Source of the DNA: Myxococcales bacterium
GTDB taxonomy: Bacteria; Myxococcota_A; Polyangia; JAAYKL01
NCBI GenBank assembly: GCA_012522445.1
Contig: JAAYKL010000107.1
Coordinates: 39,270-103,269 of the forward strand
Direction of reading: 5' to 3'
Length of the DNA stretch: 64,000 nucleotides
In this document: piece by piece, positions 17,601-26,249 of the stretch
How positions within the stretch are numbered: position 1 is the first letter of the stretch
Layout: every line of letters starts with the position of its first letter
Translations under genes and position numbers: made by a program
Notes under the pieces: generated by a model
Told to the model about the DNA's origin: nothing
Seen by the model: the letters and a program-made list of their open reading frames with translations, nothing else
Databases searched by the model: none

Positions 17601-18086
17601 TCAATCGTTACTCCCGTTTTCGTCTGCTTTTAACGGAGGTGCCACTGTTGTCGCGGTGCAGCGCAACAGCAACACGGCATTGGCGATGACGAACAACAGC
17701 AGCGCGACACCAACGACAACGCCAATGGTGTCGATCACTGACCAGGGAGCGGCATGGCGATACCAAGCCAGCAAGGGAATGCGCAGCAGACTCGAGGCAA
17801 GCAACGCGCCAAAGGCGTACCAGATCAGGGCCATTTTCTTCATTTTGCCCGGCGTCTCATGCGTGCCTGAGGTCATGGCCGCTCGTTGTTCCTCGGCGGC
17901 ACGGCGCAACACCATTATCACCAGACCGAGCACCAGTGCACTTCCCAGCAGCACCTTCATGCGCCCCAGGTGCCCCAAGCCGTGCTCTGCAGGATAGAGG
18001 ACCACACCCAAGGCTGCCGTCACGACGCTGCCGAAACAAGCCTTCATATAGTGTCTTTGAAAACGCTCTGCGCACTGTGCGGACAT
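17601..18086 (-). CDS. Small integral membrane protein, unknown
   Basis: 161 residues with about four membrane segments: FGSVVTAALGVVLYPA, LGSALVLGLVIMVL, ALIWYAFGALLASSLL and DTIGVVVGVALLLFVIANAVLLL. The first segment is followed by EHGLGHLGRMK, where two His residues flank the membrane, similar in style to the protein encoded next. The C-terminus is soluble and acidic. It is divergent from the methyltransferase gene. No family recognised. Confidence 0.55.
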   Translation of the reverse strand: MSAQCAERFQRHYMKACFGSVVTAALGVVLYPAEHGLGHLGRMKVLLGSALVLGLVIMVLRRAAEEQRAAMTSGTHETPGKMKKMALIWYAFGALLASSLLRIPLLAWYRHAAPWSVIDTIGVVVGVALLLFVIANAVLLLRCTATTVAPPLKADENGSND

Positions 18087-18239
18087 GATGCGCTTGTTTC
18101 AAAATCGAGCCGCTGTGTCAACCGACAACCCATGCCCATCACCGCACGCTACCCGCGCGCCGCCAACCGCAGACTCGCTTCGGAAGGCCGCTTCTCATCC
18201 CTTCTGCGCTTGTGAACGCCATCGATGCCAGCTACATAG

Positions 18240-19101
18240 ATGAGCATGAATCTCTTTGTATCCGAGGACACTGGTTACGCGTTATTGGACTGCGGCGACG
18301 AACGAAAACTCGAACGCTTTGGCCCCTGGATCCTGGACCGGCCCTCTCCCCAGGCCATCTGGTCCAAACGCACGCCGCAGCGCTGGAGCGAGGCCCACGC
18401 CTTTTTCGAACGGCAGGAGTCCGGCAACGGCGAATGGCGCGTGCACCAACCCAAATGCCACACACCTTGGCGCGCGCAATTCTTCGGTTTGCAGTTTGAA
18501 ATCCGCCTCACCGGCTTTGGCAACGTGGGTCTCTTCCCCGAACACCGCGCACACTGGGACTGGCTGCGCGACAGCATCCGCACACGTGCCCAAACCGCCA
18601 ACGCCCCCCACATCCTCAACCTCTTTGCCTACACCGGTGGCGCATCGCTGGTCTGGCGCCCTCGCCGGAGCGCGCGTCACCCACGTGGACGCCGCCAAAG
18701 CCGTTAATGCCTGGGCCATTGCCAACGCCAAACACAACCGAAGCCCCGCAGAACGCCTCCGTTTTCTGGCCGAAGATGCCCCCAAATTCATCAACCGCGA
18801 GATTCGCCGCGGCCGGCGTTACGATGGCATCATTCTCGACCCGCCGAGCTTCGGGCGCGGTACCGCAGGCGAGGTCTGGAAAATTGAACGCGATTTTTAT
18901 CCGCTGCTTTGCCAGTGCCAAGAGCTACTCAGCGAGCATCCGCTTTTTTTGCTAATTACCGCCCATTCGCCGGGCATCACCCCCATGTCTCTGCAAAGCC
19001 TCATGCCCATGAGCGACGGCACCTGGCAACGCGGCGAAATGCTGCTGCAGTCCCCTCACGCTGCGTTACCCGCTGGCGTATACCTGCGCTGGACACCATA
19101 G
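18240..19101 (+). pseudogene. RlmI-like class I SAM-dependent methyltransferase, interrupted by a frameshift
   Basis: Two overlapping frames together encode one methyltransferase of about 286 residues. The first (from 18240) gives the N-terminal domain and SAM motif I, NLFAYTGGASL; the second, from about 18657 to 19101, continues with ARVTHVDAAKAV (motif II), the catalytic ILDPPSFGRG motif and the C-terminus. Family logic (FAYTGGASL-x-ALAGA-THVD) shows one extra base near 18654-18656, where GTCTGGCGCC would read in frame as GTCTGCGCC. The site is not a known slippery sequence. Relatives methylate rRNA or are uncharacterised Methyltrans_SAM proteins. Either the gene is broken or the base is an assembly error. 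Confidence 0.75.
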
Positions 19102-19176
19102 TCCCAACGCGCCCTCAGGCGTGCAACGCACGGGGAAAAATACAATGCGAAATGATGGCGTTTGAAAGGGAAACGA

Positions 19177-19575
19177 CTAGCGTTTGGAGAACTGAAAGGA
19201 ACGACGCGCGCCGGCTCTGCCGTACTTTTTGCGTTCCACTTCACGCGCATCTCGGGTGAGAAAACCCGCTTTTTTGAGCGACGAACGCCGCTCGGGATCA
19301 GCGGCTTGCAACGCGCGGGCAATGCCGTACTTGCAAGCATCGGCTTGTGCCGAAGAACCGCCGCCGCGCACATTGATTAAGAAGTCGTATTGCCCATCCG
19401 CCTCGACCAATTCAATGGGCTGGCGCATGATCATGCGGAGAATGGAGCGCGGGAAATAGATCTCTTCCTCTTTGCGGTTGACAATTACTTTGCCCGTTCC
19501 CGGGGTCATCCACACGCGCGCAATGGCGCTCTTGCGTTTCCCCGTAGCGTACCAACGATCTGTACTGGTGGTCAT
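19177..19575 (-). CDS. rpsI: 30S ribosomal protein S9
   Basis: 132 residues, normal length. S9 contacts the P-site tRNA through its conserved C-terminus, here [14 protein letters not shown], ending in the typical KR. The N-terminal [14 protein letters not shown] and the central [22 protein letters not shown] are family hallmarks. It follows rplM after 20 bases and has a GAGAGGAA ribosome site. Together they form the universal L13-S9 operon. Confidence 0.98.
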   Translation of the reverse strand: MTTSTDRWYATGKRKSAIARVWMTPGTGKVIVNRKEEEIYFPRSILRMIMRQPIELVEADGQYDFLINVRGGGSSAQADACKYGIARALQAADPERRSSLKKAGFLTRDAREVERKKYGRAGARRSFQFSKR

Positions 19576-19595
19576 GAACCGTTCCTCTCTTCAGT

Positions 19596-20030
19596 TCAAA
19601 ATGTGAGCTTTTCGGGTTTCTGGGCCGCATATCCGTGTTCGGGGGCGGGGCCAGCGTGTATTTTGAGTTTGGACAGCATTTGGCGGCCGAGCTTGGACTT
19701 GGGCAGCATGCCCTTCACCGCGTACTGGAGCACCATCGTGGGGTTGGTCTCCAGCAGCTCGCGCGCCGACTTTTCGACGAGCCCACCGACCCAGCCGGTG
19801 TGCGAATAGTATTTCTTGTCGTCGAGTTTTTTGCCCGTCAACGCCACCTTTTCGGCGTTGATGGCCACCACGTAATCGCCGGTGTCGACATGAGGGGTGT
19901 AAGTCGGCTTGTGTTTGCCCATCAGCATCATCGCGATTTTCGTCGCGCTACGACCGAGATTTTGACCCGCCAGATCGACAATGTACCACTTGGCGTTCAC
20001 ATCTGCAGGTTTGGCATTGTACGTTCCCAT
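19596..20030 (-). CDS. rplM: 50S ribosomal protein L13
   Basis: 144 residues. L13 is an early assembly protein of the large subunit. Visible hallmarks are WYIVDLAGQNLGRSATKIA, the GDYVVAINAEKVALTGKKL segment and AVKGMLPKSKLGRQML. A GTG at 20042 is open in frame, but the ATG at 20030 has GGAG at the right distance and gives the usual length. The leader contains a strong promoter and a 5-prime hairpin (listed separately). Confidence 0.97.
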   Translation of the reverse strand: MGTYNAKPADVNAKWYIVDLAGQNLGRSATKIAMMLMGKHKPTYTPHVDTGDYVVAINAEKVALTGKKLDDKKYYSHTGWVGGLVEKSARELLETNPTMVLQYAVKGMLPKSKLGRQMLSKLKIHAGPAPEHGYAAQKPEKLTF

Positions 20031-20058
20031 TGAAGGCTCCACTTATCTATTGGTTATC

Positions 20059-20076
20059 ATGTCGTTTTCGCGACAT
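20059..20076 (-). promoter_or_regulatory. Hairpin at the 5-prime end of the rplM leader
   Basis: In the transcript this reads ATGTCG-CGAAAA-CGACAT, a perfect six-base stem with a six-base loop. It would begin about five bases after the predicted transcription start and ends 28 bases before the rplM ATG. It could stabilise the mRNA or be a ribosomal-protein feedback site; neither is shown. Confidence 0.35.
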
Positions 20077-20087
20077 TTAAAGCGCAC

Positions 20088-20116
20088 TTCTTATGCTGAA
20101 GGCGCCACGGTGTCAA
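20088..20116 (-). promoter_or_regulatory. Probable promoter of rplM-rpsI
   Basis: On the minus strand TTGACA (20116-20111) is followed after exactly 17 bases by TAAGAA (20093-20088), a sigma-70-type promoter. The distance to the rplM ATG leaves a leader of about 50 bases. Confidence 0.6.
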
Positions 20117-20165
20117 GCGATGTTTTGGCAGGCGATTCCAAAATGCTGCCCAGGGCATCGCCACC

Positions 20166-20447
20166 TCACATCATGTTAAAATCTTTGGGGTTTTTTAGTA
20201 CTTTCGCGCACGCATCCAAGTATTGCCGCTTCACCTCATCGTTGATTGTCAAGTTTTGAGAAGCGACGTCCCGCAGCAGTGATTCAAGTTGCAAACACTC
20301 ATTCCAATGCGTCGAGAAGTCCTCGTACCGCAATTTGGCGATCAAGTAGCCGCTGTGGCGCACGGTTTCGTCAAATGCCAATGCGCCAAACTTCTCTTCA
20401 AAGCGCTGAATGTACTGCCGATACACGTCCAAAAACTCTGCCGCCAT
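20166..20447 (-). CDS. Small hypothetical protein
   Basis: 93 residues from the ATG at 20447, which has a GAGGGG site four to five bases upstream; the open frame extends 16 codons further through a duplicated non-coding stretch and is not used. The chain is predicted helical and charged (FLDVYRQYIQRFEEKFGALAF, LRYEDFSTHWNECLQLESLL), ends in PKDFNMM and has no signal or membrane segment. No family recognised. It stands between the ABC-type cluster and the rplM promoter. Confidence 0.55.
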   Translation of the reverse strand: MAAEFLDVYRQYIQRFEEKFGALAFDETVRHSGYLIAKLRYEDFSTHWNECLQLESLLRDVASQNLTINDEVKRQYLDACAKVLKNPKDFNMM

Positions 20448-20460
20448 AAAACCCCTCGCT

Positions 20461-20537
20461 TTCCTACAATCAAATACAGCGGCAGCTAAGCACACCGCTT
20501 CCTAGAATCAAATACAGCGGCAGCCTAAGCACACCGC
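20461..20537. repeat. Two-copy tandem repeat, 38/39 bp, intergenic
   Basis: Copy one is 20461-20498 and copy two 20499-20537. They differ only by one substitution (CCTACAAT against CCTAGAAT) and one inserted C. The core reads AATCAAATACAGCGGCAGC. The repeat lies between the stop of the 221-residue membrane protein gene and the start of the 93-residue gene, both minus strand, so it lies in the leader of the latter. Confidence 0.85.
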
Positions 20538-20552
20538 GAAACATCTCGCGCA

Positions 20553-21218
20553 TTACGCGACATAGCTCATGCCCGCCCACAGCGCGAATCCCGAAACGGA
20601 CAACACCCATAAAACAGCGCGTCGCTTGCCGGCGCTTTGCACGGAAGACACACACAGCAACAACGACGCCAAAATCCACGTGCCGAGTCCCACAAAGATC
20701 AACAACGAAAACAGCGGTGAAGGATCGGCGGGGCGCTGCAAGACAACGGTGTTCGTTTTTCCCATCGCCTCGCGCGCAGCGGCTTGCTCGTGCAAACGCA
20801 CAAGTTGCGCCTCGGCCATTGCGAGATAGGACACGTTGGGCTGTTGCCAATACCGCGTCGAGAGAATGGAACGCCGCACCACCTCCCACACGAAGATGGC
20901 CTGCGCCACATCGCCGCGCATGCTGGCGCTACGCCCCATCACCGACAAATGCCACAGCGCCCGCTCGGGCCAAGGACTGCCAGGCATCCAGGCCCGCGCC
21001 GCGTTTTCAAATGCGCCAACCACCGTGACCCAATCGGCATCCGCCTCCTGCAATTGCACCGCATGCGAAAAATGTCTCTGGCCGTCCAACCACAGTCGCA
21101 CTGTGGCCAAGACGACCACCGCCGCCAAGACAAACACCGCCCACTGCACAGCAGAGATCCAAATGCGACCAGTGGTGCGAGGCTCCTGCGGCGATGGGGG
21201 CGGGTGTAACGACAGCAT
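20553..21218 (-). CDS. Hypothetical membrane protein
   Basis: 221 residues. One membrane helix near residues 22-43 (ISAVQWAVFVLAAVVVLATVR) is followed by a soluble helical domain of about 120 residues with TPR-like character (WVTVVGAFENAARAWMPG, AQAIFVWEVVRRSIL), then two more membrane helices near the C-terminus (LFSLLIFVGLGTWILASLLL and AVLWVLSVSGFALWAGM). It starts six bases after the ABC permease stop, so it is almost surely co-transcribed and may belong to that transporter. No family recognised. Confidence 0.6.
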   Translation of the reverse strand: MLSLHPPPSPQEPRTTGRIWISAVQWAVFVLAAVVVLATVRLWLDGQRHFSHAVQLQEADADWVTVVGAFENAARAWMPGSPWPERALWHLSVMGRSASMRGDVAQAIFVWEVVRRSILSTRYWQQPNVSYLAMAEAQLVRLHEQAAAREAMGKTNTVVLQRPADPSPLFSLLIFVGLGTWILASLLLCVSSVQSAGKRRAVLWVLSVSGFALWAGMSYVA

Positions 21219-21224
21219 GAATGA

Positions 21225-22022
21225 CTAGAGAAAATCGCGACGCCGGATCAACAAAATAGATAGCGTGACAAAGGCCGCACTCAACGCCACCCCATAGCCA
21301 ATGGTCGACACCAGGTATCCTGTGGAGACAAATTGGGCGTGGACGGTGGCAAAGGTGTCCTCGACGATTTTTCCCGACGGATAAAACAAGTACAAATTGG
21401 GCGTCACCACGGCCACGACGTCGAGAAAAGGCGACAACCAGCTAATGTCTTTTCGCTGAGCGAGTTCGGCGATCAAATGCGCATTGCGCCCTGCGACAAA
21501 CAAGCCCAATGAAAAAATACCGCTGAGAAACGGACTGGAAAACGAGGTGAAAAACAAGGCCATCGCCACGATGACCAGCGTCTCCACAAATATCAGCAGC
21601 AATGCAACAACGAGCCCCGCTGTAATGGTGCCGCCCTGAAAATAAACCAGCGGAAAGAACACCAACAGCATTAGGCTCATCTGCACCAACACCACGCTGA
21701 CCAAGCCAAAGTACTTGCCGATCACATAAGCGACACGCGACACCGGCTTGGCCAAAACAGGGTAGATGGTTCGTTTTTCAATTTCTTTATTGAGCAATGT
21801 GATGCCCAAAAAAATGGAGATCAGCACCGACACAAAAGAAATGCCCATGAGGCCAATGTCGATGGTCGAGCGCAGCTTTTGGTTGAGTGAGAGTTGCCCC
21901 AACACCAGGCTAAACAAAATCAGCGCGATGGCGAAAAACAAAAATCCGTAGAGAATGCGGTCGCGGATCGCCTCTCGAAATGTATTTTGAATGATGGCAA
22001 AAACTTGGCGCATATTGTTCAC
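21225..22022 (-). CDS. ABC-2 type transporter permease
   Basis: 265 residues with six membrane segments, the usual layout of ABC-2 permeases of the NosY/CcmB-like size. The N-terminus VFAIIQNTFREAIRDRILYGF is the typical amphipathic entry helix, and GITLLNKEIEKRTIYPVLAKPVSR is the cytoplasmic coupling region. The likely ATPase partner is encoded at 24315-25091, in the same run of minus-strand genes but separated by the YfgM-like and BamB-like genes. Substrate unknown. Confidence 0.85.
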   Translation of the reverse strand: MNNMRQVFAIIQNTFREAIRDRILYGFLFFAIALILFSLVLGQLSLNQKLRSTIDIGLMGISFVSVLISIFLGITLLNKEIEKRTIYPVLAKPVSRVAYVIGKYFGLVSVVLVQMSLMLLVFFPLVYFQGGTITAGLVVALLLIFVETLVIVAMALFFTSFSSPFLSGIFSLGLFVAGRNAHLIAELAQRKDISWLSPFLDVVAVVTPNLYLFYPSGKIVEDTFATVHAQFVSTGYLVSTIGYGVALSAAFVTLSILLIRRRDFL

Positions 22023-22098
22023 TGACGCGTTCGGTGCGGGATTCTCCCCGCGTTTAGCACGCGCGCAATCCCCCGCAGGGAAGCCGCCGCATCATAGC

Positions 22099-23307
22099 TT
22101 ATCGAATGGAAAAAGCATACAGGGTCGACCAGTTTCCCAGCACAAAGAGATAGCCGCCATACTCACTGGGACGAGAAAAGAACCCGCCATTCATGTCGAG
22201 GCGCTGCAGCACTTCGCCGGTGCCCACGGAGATTGCGTACATTCCCGCCTCGGTGTCCGTCACGAGCAACACGTCGTCGTAAAGCACGGGATCGCTCTTG
22301 TGTCCCATGCCGAACATCGATGTTAAGCGGGTCTCGCCGGTCTCGGGATTCAGCACCGTCATGCCCCGGTTGCCCGCGCGCAACACCACCACTTCTTCAA
22401 AGGCCTCGCCCATGCCCGTCACCATGTCGAGATCGGGACGCGCCCACAGGATGTTGCCCGTCTCGGCATCCATGCCAAAGACACCGCCAGCCACCGAAGC
22501 TGCGATTGCGGTTTGGCGGATCACCACGGGGGTGGCGTCGATGTCGGAGAGCTTGAATTCGTTGGGCTTGAGATTGGCCACGGCTTCAGACGCCAAGTCC
22601 TGCTCCCAGTTGGCCACACCGGTGGCGGCGTCCAGCGAGACGAGAAAACCGTCGCTGAACCCCACGTAAACACTGTCGCCATCAAAGCGCAAATCGCTGT
22701 ATCCCGCTGCGCTAAAGCCCTCGACCGGCGCGCGTCGATAGCGCCAAATGGTCTCGAAGGTCATGGGATCAACCGCCATCACCGTGTTGTCGGCATTGGC
22801 GAAGTAAATGGTGTCTTCGCGCAGCCAGATTTTTCGCCGTATCTCGGCACCGGTCTCCAATTGGGCAAGCAAGCGCCCGGACCGAGCGTGCAGCGCGTAC
22901 AAAACGCCGTCATCGGTACCGAAATAAACGCGGAGGCGTTCCGCATCGTAAATGGGCGTGGATCCCACCGGCGTGCGCAGCGAATAGCGCCACACCGTTT
23001 GGCCAGAAAAGGCATCCAGGCAATAAAATCCCCCCACGGCCGCACCGATGAAAACGCGGCGCGCATCGGTATCAAAGCCAATGCCCGCCGTCTCGACCGG
23101 ATAAAAGCGATCGTTGGCCTCGAACATGCCGGGCACCTGAAAATTGGGCATGTTGGAGTGCAGGGGTTTCTGCCAGCGAAATGTCAACACAGCGTGTTGG
23201 GGGTGTTTTTTGCTGTGGGTTGGAGCCGGCTGCATGTGGCGACAGGAAAGCGCAAGCAAAGCGAACGCCAAGCAAAGCGCCACCGGACGCCAGCGCATCC
23301 GTTTCAC
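22099..23307 (-). CDS. BamB-like PQQ beta-propeller lipoprotein
   Basis: 402 residues. Signal peptide with lipobox ending LLALSC (Cys22). The mature protein consists of PQQ/YWTD-like propeller blades (GFYCLDAFSGQTVWRY, GVLYALHARSGRLL, TVMAVDPMTFETIWRY, GFLVSLDAATGVANWEQDL, VFGMDAETGNILWA). BamB is a lipoprotein of the machine that inserts outer-membrane barrels. The start is GTG, overlapping the stop of the YfgM-like gene by four bases. The yfgM-bamB order is the same as in enterobacteria, which supports the assignment. Confidence 0.8.
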   Translation of the reverse strand: MKRMRWRPVALCLAFALLALSCRHMQPAPTHSKKHPQHAVLTFRWQKPLHSNMPNFQVPGMFEANDRFYPVETAGIGFDTDARRVFIGAAVGGFYCLDAFSGQTVWRYSLRTPVGSTPIYDAERLRVYFGTDDGVLYALHARSGRLLAQLETGAEIRRKIWLREDTIYFANADNTVMAVDPMTFETIWRYRRAPVEGFSAAGYSDLRFDGDSVYVGFSDGFLVSLDAATGVANWEQDLASEAVANLKPNEFKLSDIDATPVVIRQTAIAASVAGGVFGMDAETGNILWARPDLDMVTGMGEAFEEVVVLRAGNRGMTVLNPETGETRLTSMFGMGHKSDPVLYDDVLLVTDTEAGMYAISVGTGEVLQRLDMNGGFFSRPSEYGGYLFVLGNWSTLYAFSIR

Positions 23308-24185
23308 TGAAGGACTCCGCCACCCGCGTCGCGCATTTGCAAGAGCTGCTGCAAAATTTCGGGGCTAATGCTCACGGGCAAGTCGGGTACTTGGGCCGTA
23401 GGATCTAAAGAGAGCAGCATGGAGCGCGCTTCCACAAAAAGATAATCCTGGGCATCGGGTTTGCCCTCGGCGACGAGCTTGTCCATTAGGGATGCCAGCC
23501 GCGTGCGTGCCACGTCATTGTTGCCAGACTGCCAGTCGCTGCGCGCCAACTCCAGATCGGCCCAATGCGACAGGCGCCCCGAAGAAGTCTTTTTGAGATC
23601 AGCGGCCACAGTGGCGGCCTCGTCGGATTTTCCCGCGGCGTTTAATACGGAAATAAGGCCCACCTGAGCACCGGGATCGAGCCATGTTTGGGGGGCGGAG
23701 CGCTCACGTAAGAATGCGCGCAATTTGGTTGCGGCATTGAGGTCGCCTTTGTCGGCCATGGCCGCCCCTTCGAGGAGCGACAAAATGGGCGCGTAAAGGT
23801 CGTCCAACTCGCCTTGAATTTTGGCAGCCCGCGATAGGGTTTCGGTGCTGCGCGCTTCGAGGCTGTCGAAGGTAAGCATGCCGTCGTTTTGCGGCGGGGG
23901 GATATCAGCGCCGGGCGCGGGCGGCAGAACCAAGGCCGTGGTGGCATCGAGAACCCCAGAGAGTTTGGCGGTCATGTCCGCATTTTTTTTGTCGCGGAAG
24001 TGATGGTAGGCAATGGCGCCAAGGGAAGCGATTAAGGCCACCGCAATTAGGGCGCCCACTTGACGGCGGTACTGCACCAGCCAGTCCAGAAAAGACATCG
24101 AACTCGTTACGAAGTCGTCTTGGGTGGGATCCAGGTCTCTGGCCTTGGCGGCCTTGTCCTTGACAATGATTTTTTTTCGCGTCAC
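23304..24185 (-). CDS. YfgM-like single-pass membrane protein
   Basis: 293 residues from the GTG at 24185, chosen because GGAAGA precedes it and because the 13 upstream codons look unlike the family. A basic, Lys-rich N-terminus is followed by one membrane helix near residues 45-67 (QVGALIAVALIASLGAIAYHHF) and a helical, TPR-like periplasmic domain. YfgM links the SecYEG translocon with periplasmic chaperones in E. coli; here its place next to the BamB-like gene supports a similar role in envelope protein traffic, though identity is weak. Confidence 0.6.
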   Translation of the reverse strand: MTRKKIIVKDKAAKARDLDPTQDDFVTSSMSFLDWLVQYRRQVGALIAVALIASLGAIAYHHFRDKKNADMTAKLSGVLDATTALVLPPAPGADIPPPQNDGMLTFDSLEARSTETLSRAAKIQGELDDLYAPILSLLEGAAMADKGDLNAATKLRAFLRERSAPQTWLDPGAQVGLISVLNAAGKSDEAATVAADLKKTSSGRLSHWADLELARSDWQSGNNDVARTRLASLMDKLVAEGKPDAQDYLFVEARSMLLSLDPTAQVPDLPVSISPEILQQLLQMRDAGGGVLQ

Positions 24186-24314
24186 GTGTCTTCCATTTCG
24201 TTCGCCCGCAGCGCTACGTCGCACCGTATTTCGGGGTTCTGCGGGGGCAATTCAGGGCGTGGTTATATGACTTCCGTTTTGGCGGGTCAATGGGGTGAAA
24301 TGCGGGAAAGAACA

Positions 24315-25091
24315 TCAGACGTTTAGCGCCATCGCTTTTTCGACAAACAAGTCTTCCAGCGTGCGGTTTTCGCCCGAATCGGTTTTGAGCAATTCCGTCA
24401 GCGGTCCCTCGGACACCTTGCGCCCATGATTGAGAATGACCACCCGATCGCACAGGCGCTCCACATCGGACAAAATGTGCGAGCTGAACAAAATGGTCAC
24501 GCCGGAATCGCGCAGCTCCTGCATCAAATCCATGACGAATTTTCGGCCGATGGGGTCGAGGCCCGACATGGGCTCGTCGAGAATGAGCAAGGAGGGCTTG
24601 GCGATGAGGGCCTGAGCAATACCGATGCGCTGCAGCATTCCCTTGGAGAATTTGCGCAGCGGACGCGTCGCCGCGTGAGACAAACCAACCCGCTCGATGA
24701 GCTGGTCGCGCCGTTCGGAAATTTGGGCAGAGGAAAGGCCGCACAGTTGGCCATAAAAGCCCAAAAGTTCGCGCGGGGTCAGGTATTCGTGGAAGTAGGG
24801 GTTTTCGGGTAGGTAGCCCACACTTTCTCGTGCGTGGTGCGACTTGGCGGATTGCCCGAGCAACTGGATGCGCCCCCTATCCATGCGGATCAACCCCATC
24901 ATCATCTTCAGCGTCGTGGTTTTTCCGGCGCCGTTGGGGCCCAGAAGGCCGAAGACCTCTCCCTTTTCAACGTGAAAACTCACGCTGCGCACCGCCTCGA
25001 CCTTGCGCCGAAAAAAACCGATATGGAAGGTCTTTTCCAAGTCGACGACTTCGATCATTTTGGGAACATCGTTGGCCGGGGCGTCATTCAT
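24315..25091 (-). CDS. ABC transporter ATP-binding protein
   Basis: 258 residues. Walker A GLLGPNGAGKTTTLKM, Q-loop, signature FSKGMLQRIGIAQAL, Walker B LLILDEPMSGLDP and the switch His in ILFSSHILSDVERL are all present, so the ATPase should be active. The type (short, LDPIGR after Walker B) is that of ABC-2 exporters; the partner permease is most likely the one at 21225-22022. It overlaps the aminotransferase stop by four bases (ATGA). Confidence 0.93.
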   Translation of the reverse strand: MNDAPANDVPKMIEVVDLEKTFHIGFFRRKVEAVRSVSFHVEKGEVFGLLGPNGAGKTTTLKMMMGLIRMDRGRIQLLGQSAKSHHARESVGYLPENPYFHEYLTPRELLGFYGQLCGLSSAQISERRDQLIERVGLSHAATRPLRKFSKGMLQRIGIAQALIAKPSLLILDEPMSGLDPIGRKFVMDLMQELRDSGVTILFSSHILSDVERLCDRVVILNHGRKVSEGPLTELLKTDSGENRTLEDLFVEKAMALNV

Positions 25092-26221
25092 CGTTGCAAC
25101 TCAATTTTTTGGCAGCCTTCTCGCACGCTGTGTATCACTGTTTGCACATCGACTCTAGACAAGTTTTCGTGGAGTGGCAACGCCAAGCCCCGTTGGTGCA
25201 AGGCCAGCGCATTTGGCAGGTGTGGCTCATCAACGCGCCAACGCGTGCGCAGTGGGGGCACGCGGGAGGCCGACCATCCGGCGATGCACGCCTCAACGCC
25301 ATCGGTCGCTAGATGCGTTATCAGCGCGTCGCGTCCGGATGCTCCGAAAGACTCGGGCACGCACACCACCAGGGACTGGCCATTGGCTACCACGCCGGGT
25401 TCGTCGGCTTGAAAGGTCAACGGCAATGACTGCAGAGCCCGTCGGTATTCGCGCGCCCATTGACAGCGCACCCGCAACCGCTCCACCAGGTGCGGCAGTT
25501 GCGCCAGGGCACAAGCGAACCCAATCTCTGAGGGGCGCAGATTTAACCCCACCGTTACAAAGCCCTCGGGGGACTGTCCGAGGTTGCGAAAGGTGCGCAC
25601 GGTAGCGGCCAACGTTTCACAATCGGTGACAAAGGCGCCGCCTTCAAATGCCGTCACGACTTTGCGCGGGTGAAAACTGAAAATGGCGCCGTCGCCAAAG
25701 CTGCCCGCCGGACGCTGATCGCGCGTGGCCCCCAGCGAACAAGCCGCATCCACCAAGAGGCGCGCACCCCATTTTTGGCAGAGCGACGCCAACGCTCCAG
25801 CAGGCGCGGGATGCCCGAACAGATCAACCGGCACGACCAAGTCGACGTCTTCGGCTGCCAAAAGCGGGCGCAACGTCTGCGGCGTCATGTTCCAGGTGTG
25901 CGCATCCACATCGCAAAACCGCACCGTGGCCCCCAAAAAATCGGCGACCATGGCGGCGGCAGGAAAGGCAAACGCCGGCACCACCACCGTACTACCGGGG
26001 CCAATATTCATGGCGCGCATGCCCGCCAACAAGGCCGCAGTACCCGATGAAAGCGCCACGGCAAAACGCCGCCCGCTCAGTTGCGCCAACGCTTGCTCAA
26101 AACTAGCGGCCTGCGCTCCGGCGACCAAGTGCCCGCTATCCAAAACCCGGGCGATGGCGCGGCGCTCAGCGGCGTGAATGATCGGTGTTACCAGGCGTAT
26201 GCGAAAGGGTGGTTTGTGCAA
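25088..26221 (-). CDS. DegT/DnrJ/EryC1/StrS family aminotransferase
   Basis: 377 residues. The family uses PLP to transfer an amino group to a keto-sugar nucleotide, and the products go to surface polysaccharide or glycolipid. Visible are the N-terminal DSGHLVAGAQAASFEQALAQ, the substrate region ALSSGTAALLAGMRAM, the cofactor-binding LVDAACSLGA and the PLP Lys in FSFHPRKVVTAFEGGAF. The frame has only a TTG at 26221 as a usable start near the conserved N-terminus; an in-frame TAA lies just upstream. It precedes the ABC ATPase gene directly. Confidence 0.85.
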   Translation of the reverse strand: MHKPPFRIRLVTPIIHAAERRAIARVLDSGHLVAGAQAASFEQALAQLSGRRFAVALSSGTAALLAGMRAMNIGPGSTVVVPAFAFPAAAMVADFLGATVRFCDVDAHTWNMTPQTLRPLLAAEDVDLVVPVDLFGHPAPAGALASLCQKWGARLLVDAACSLGATRDQRPAGSFGDGAIFSFHPRKVVTAFEGGAFVTDCETLAATVRTFRNLGQSPEGFVTVGLNLRPSEIGFACALAQLPHLVERLRVRCQWAREYRRALQSLPLTFQADEPGVVANGQSLVVCVPESFGASGRDALITHLATDGVEACIAGWSASRVPPLRTRWRVDEPHLPNALALHQRGLALPLHENLSRVDVQTVIHSVREGCQKIELQR

Positions 26222-26249
26222 AGATGCAGATGAGGTAGGCGTGGTGTCG

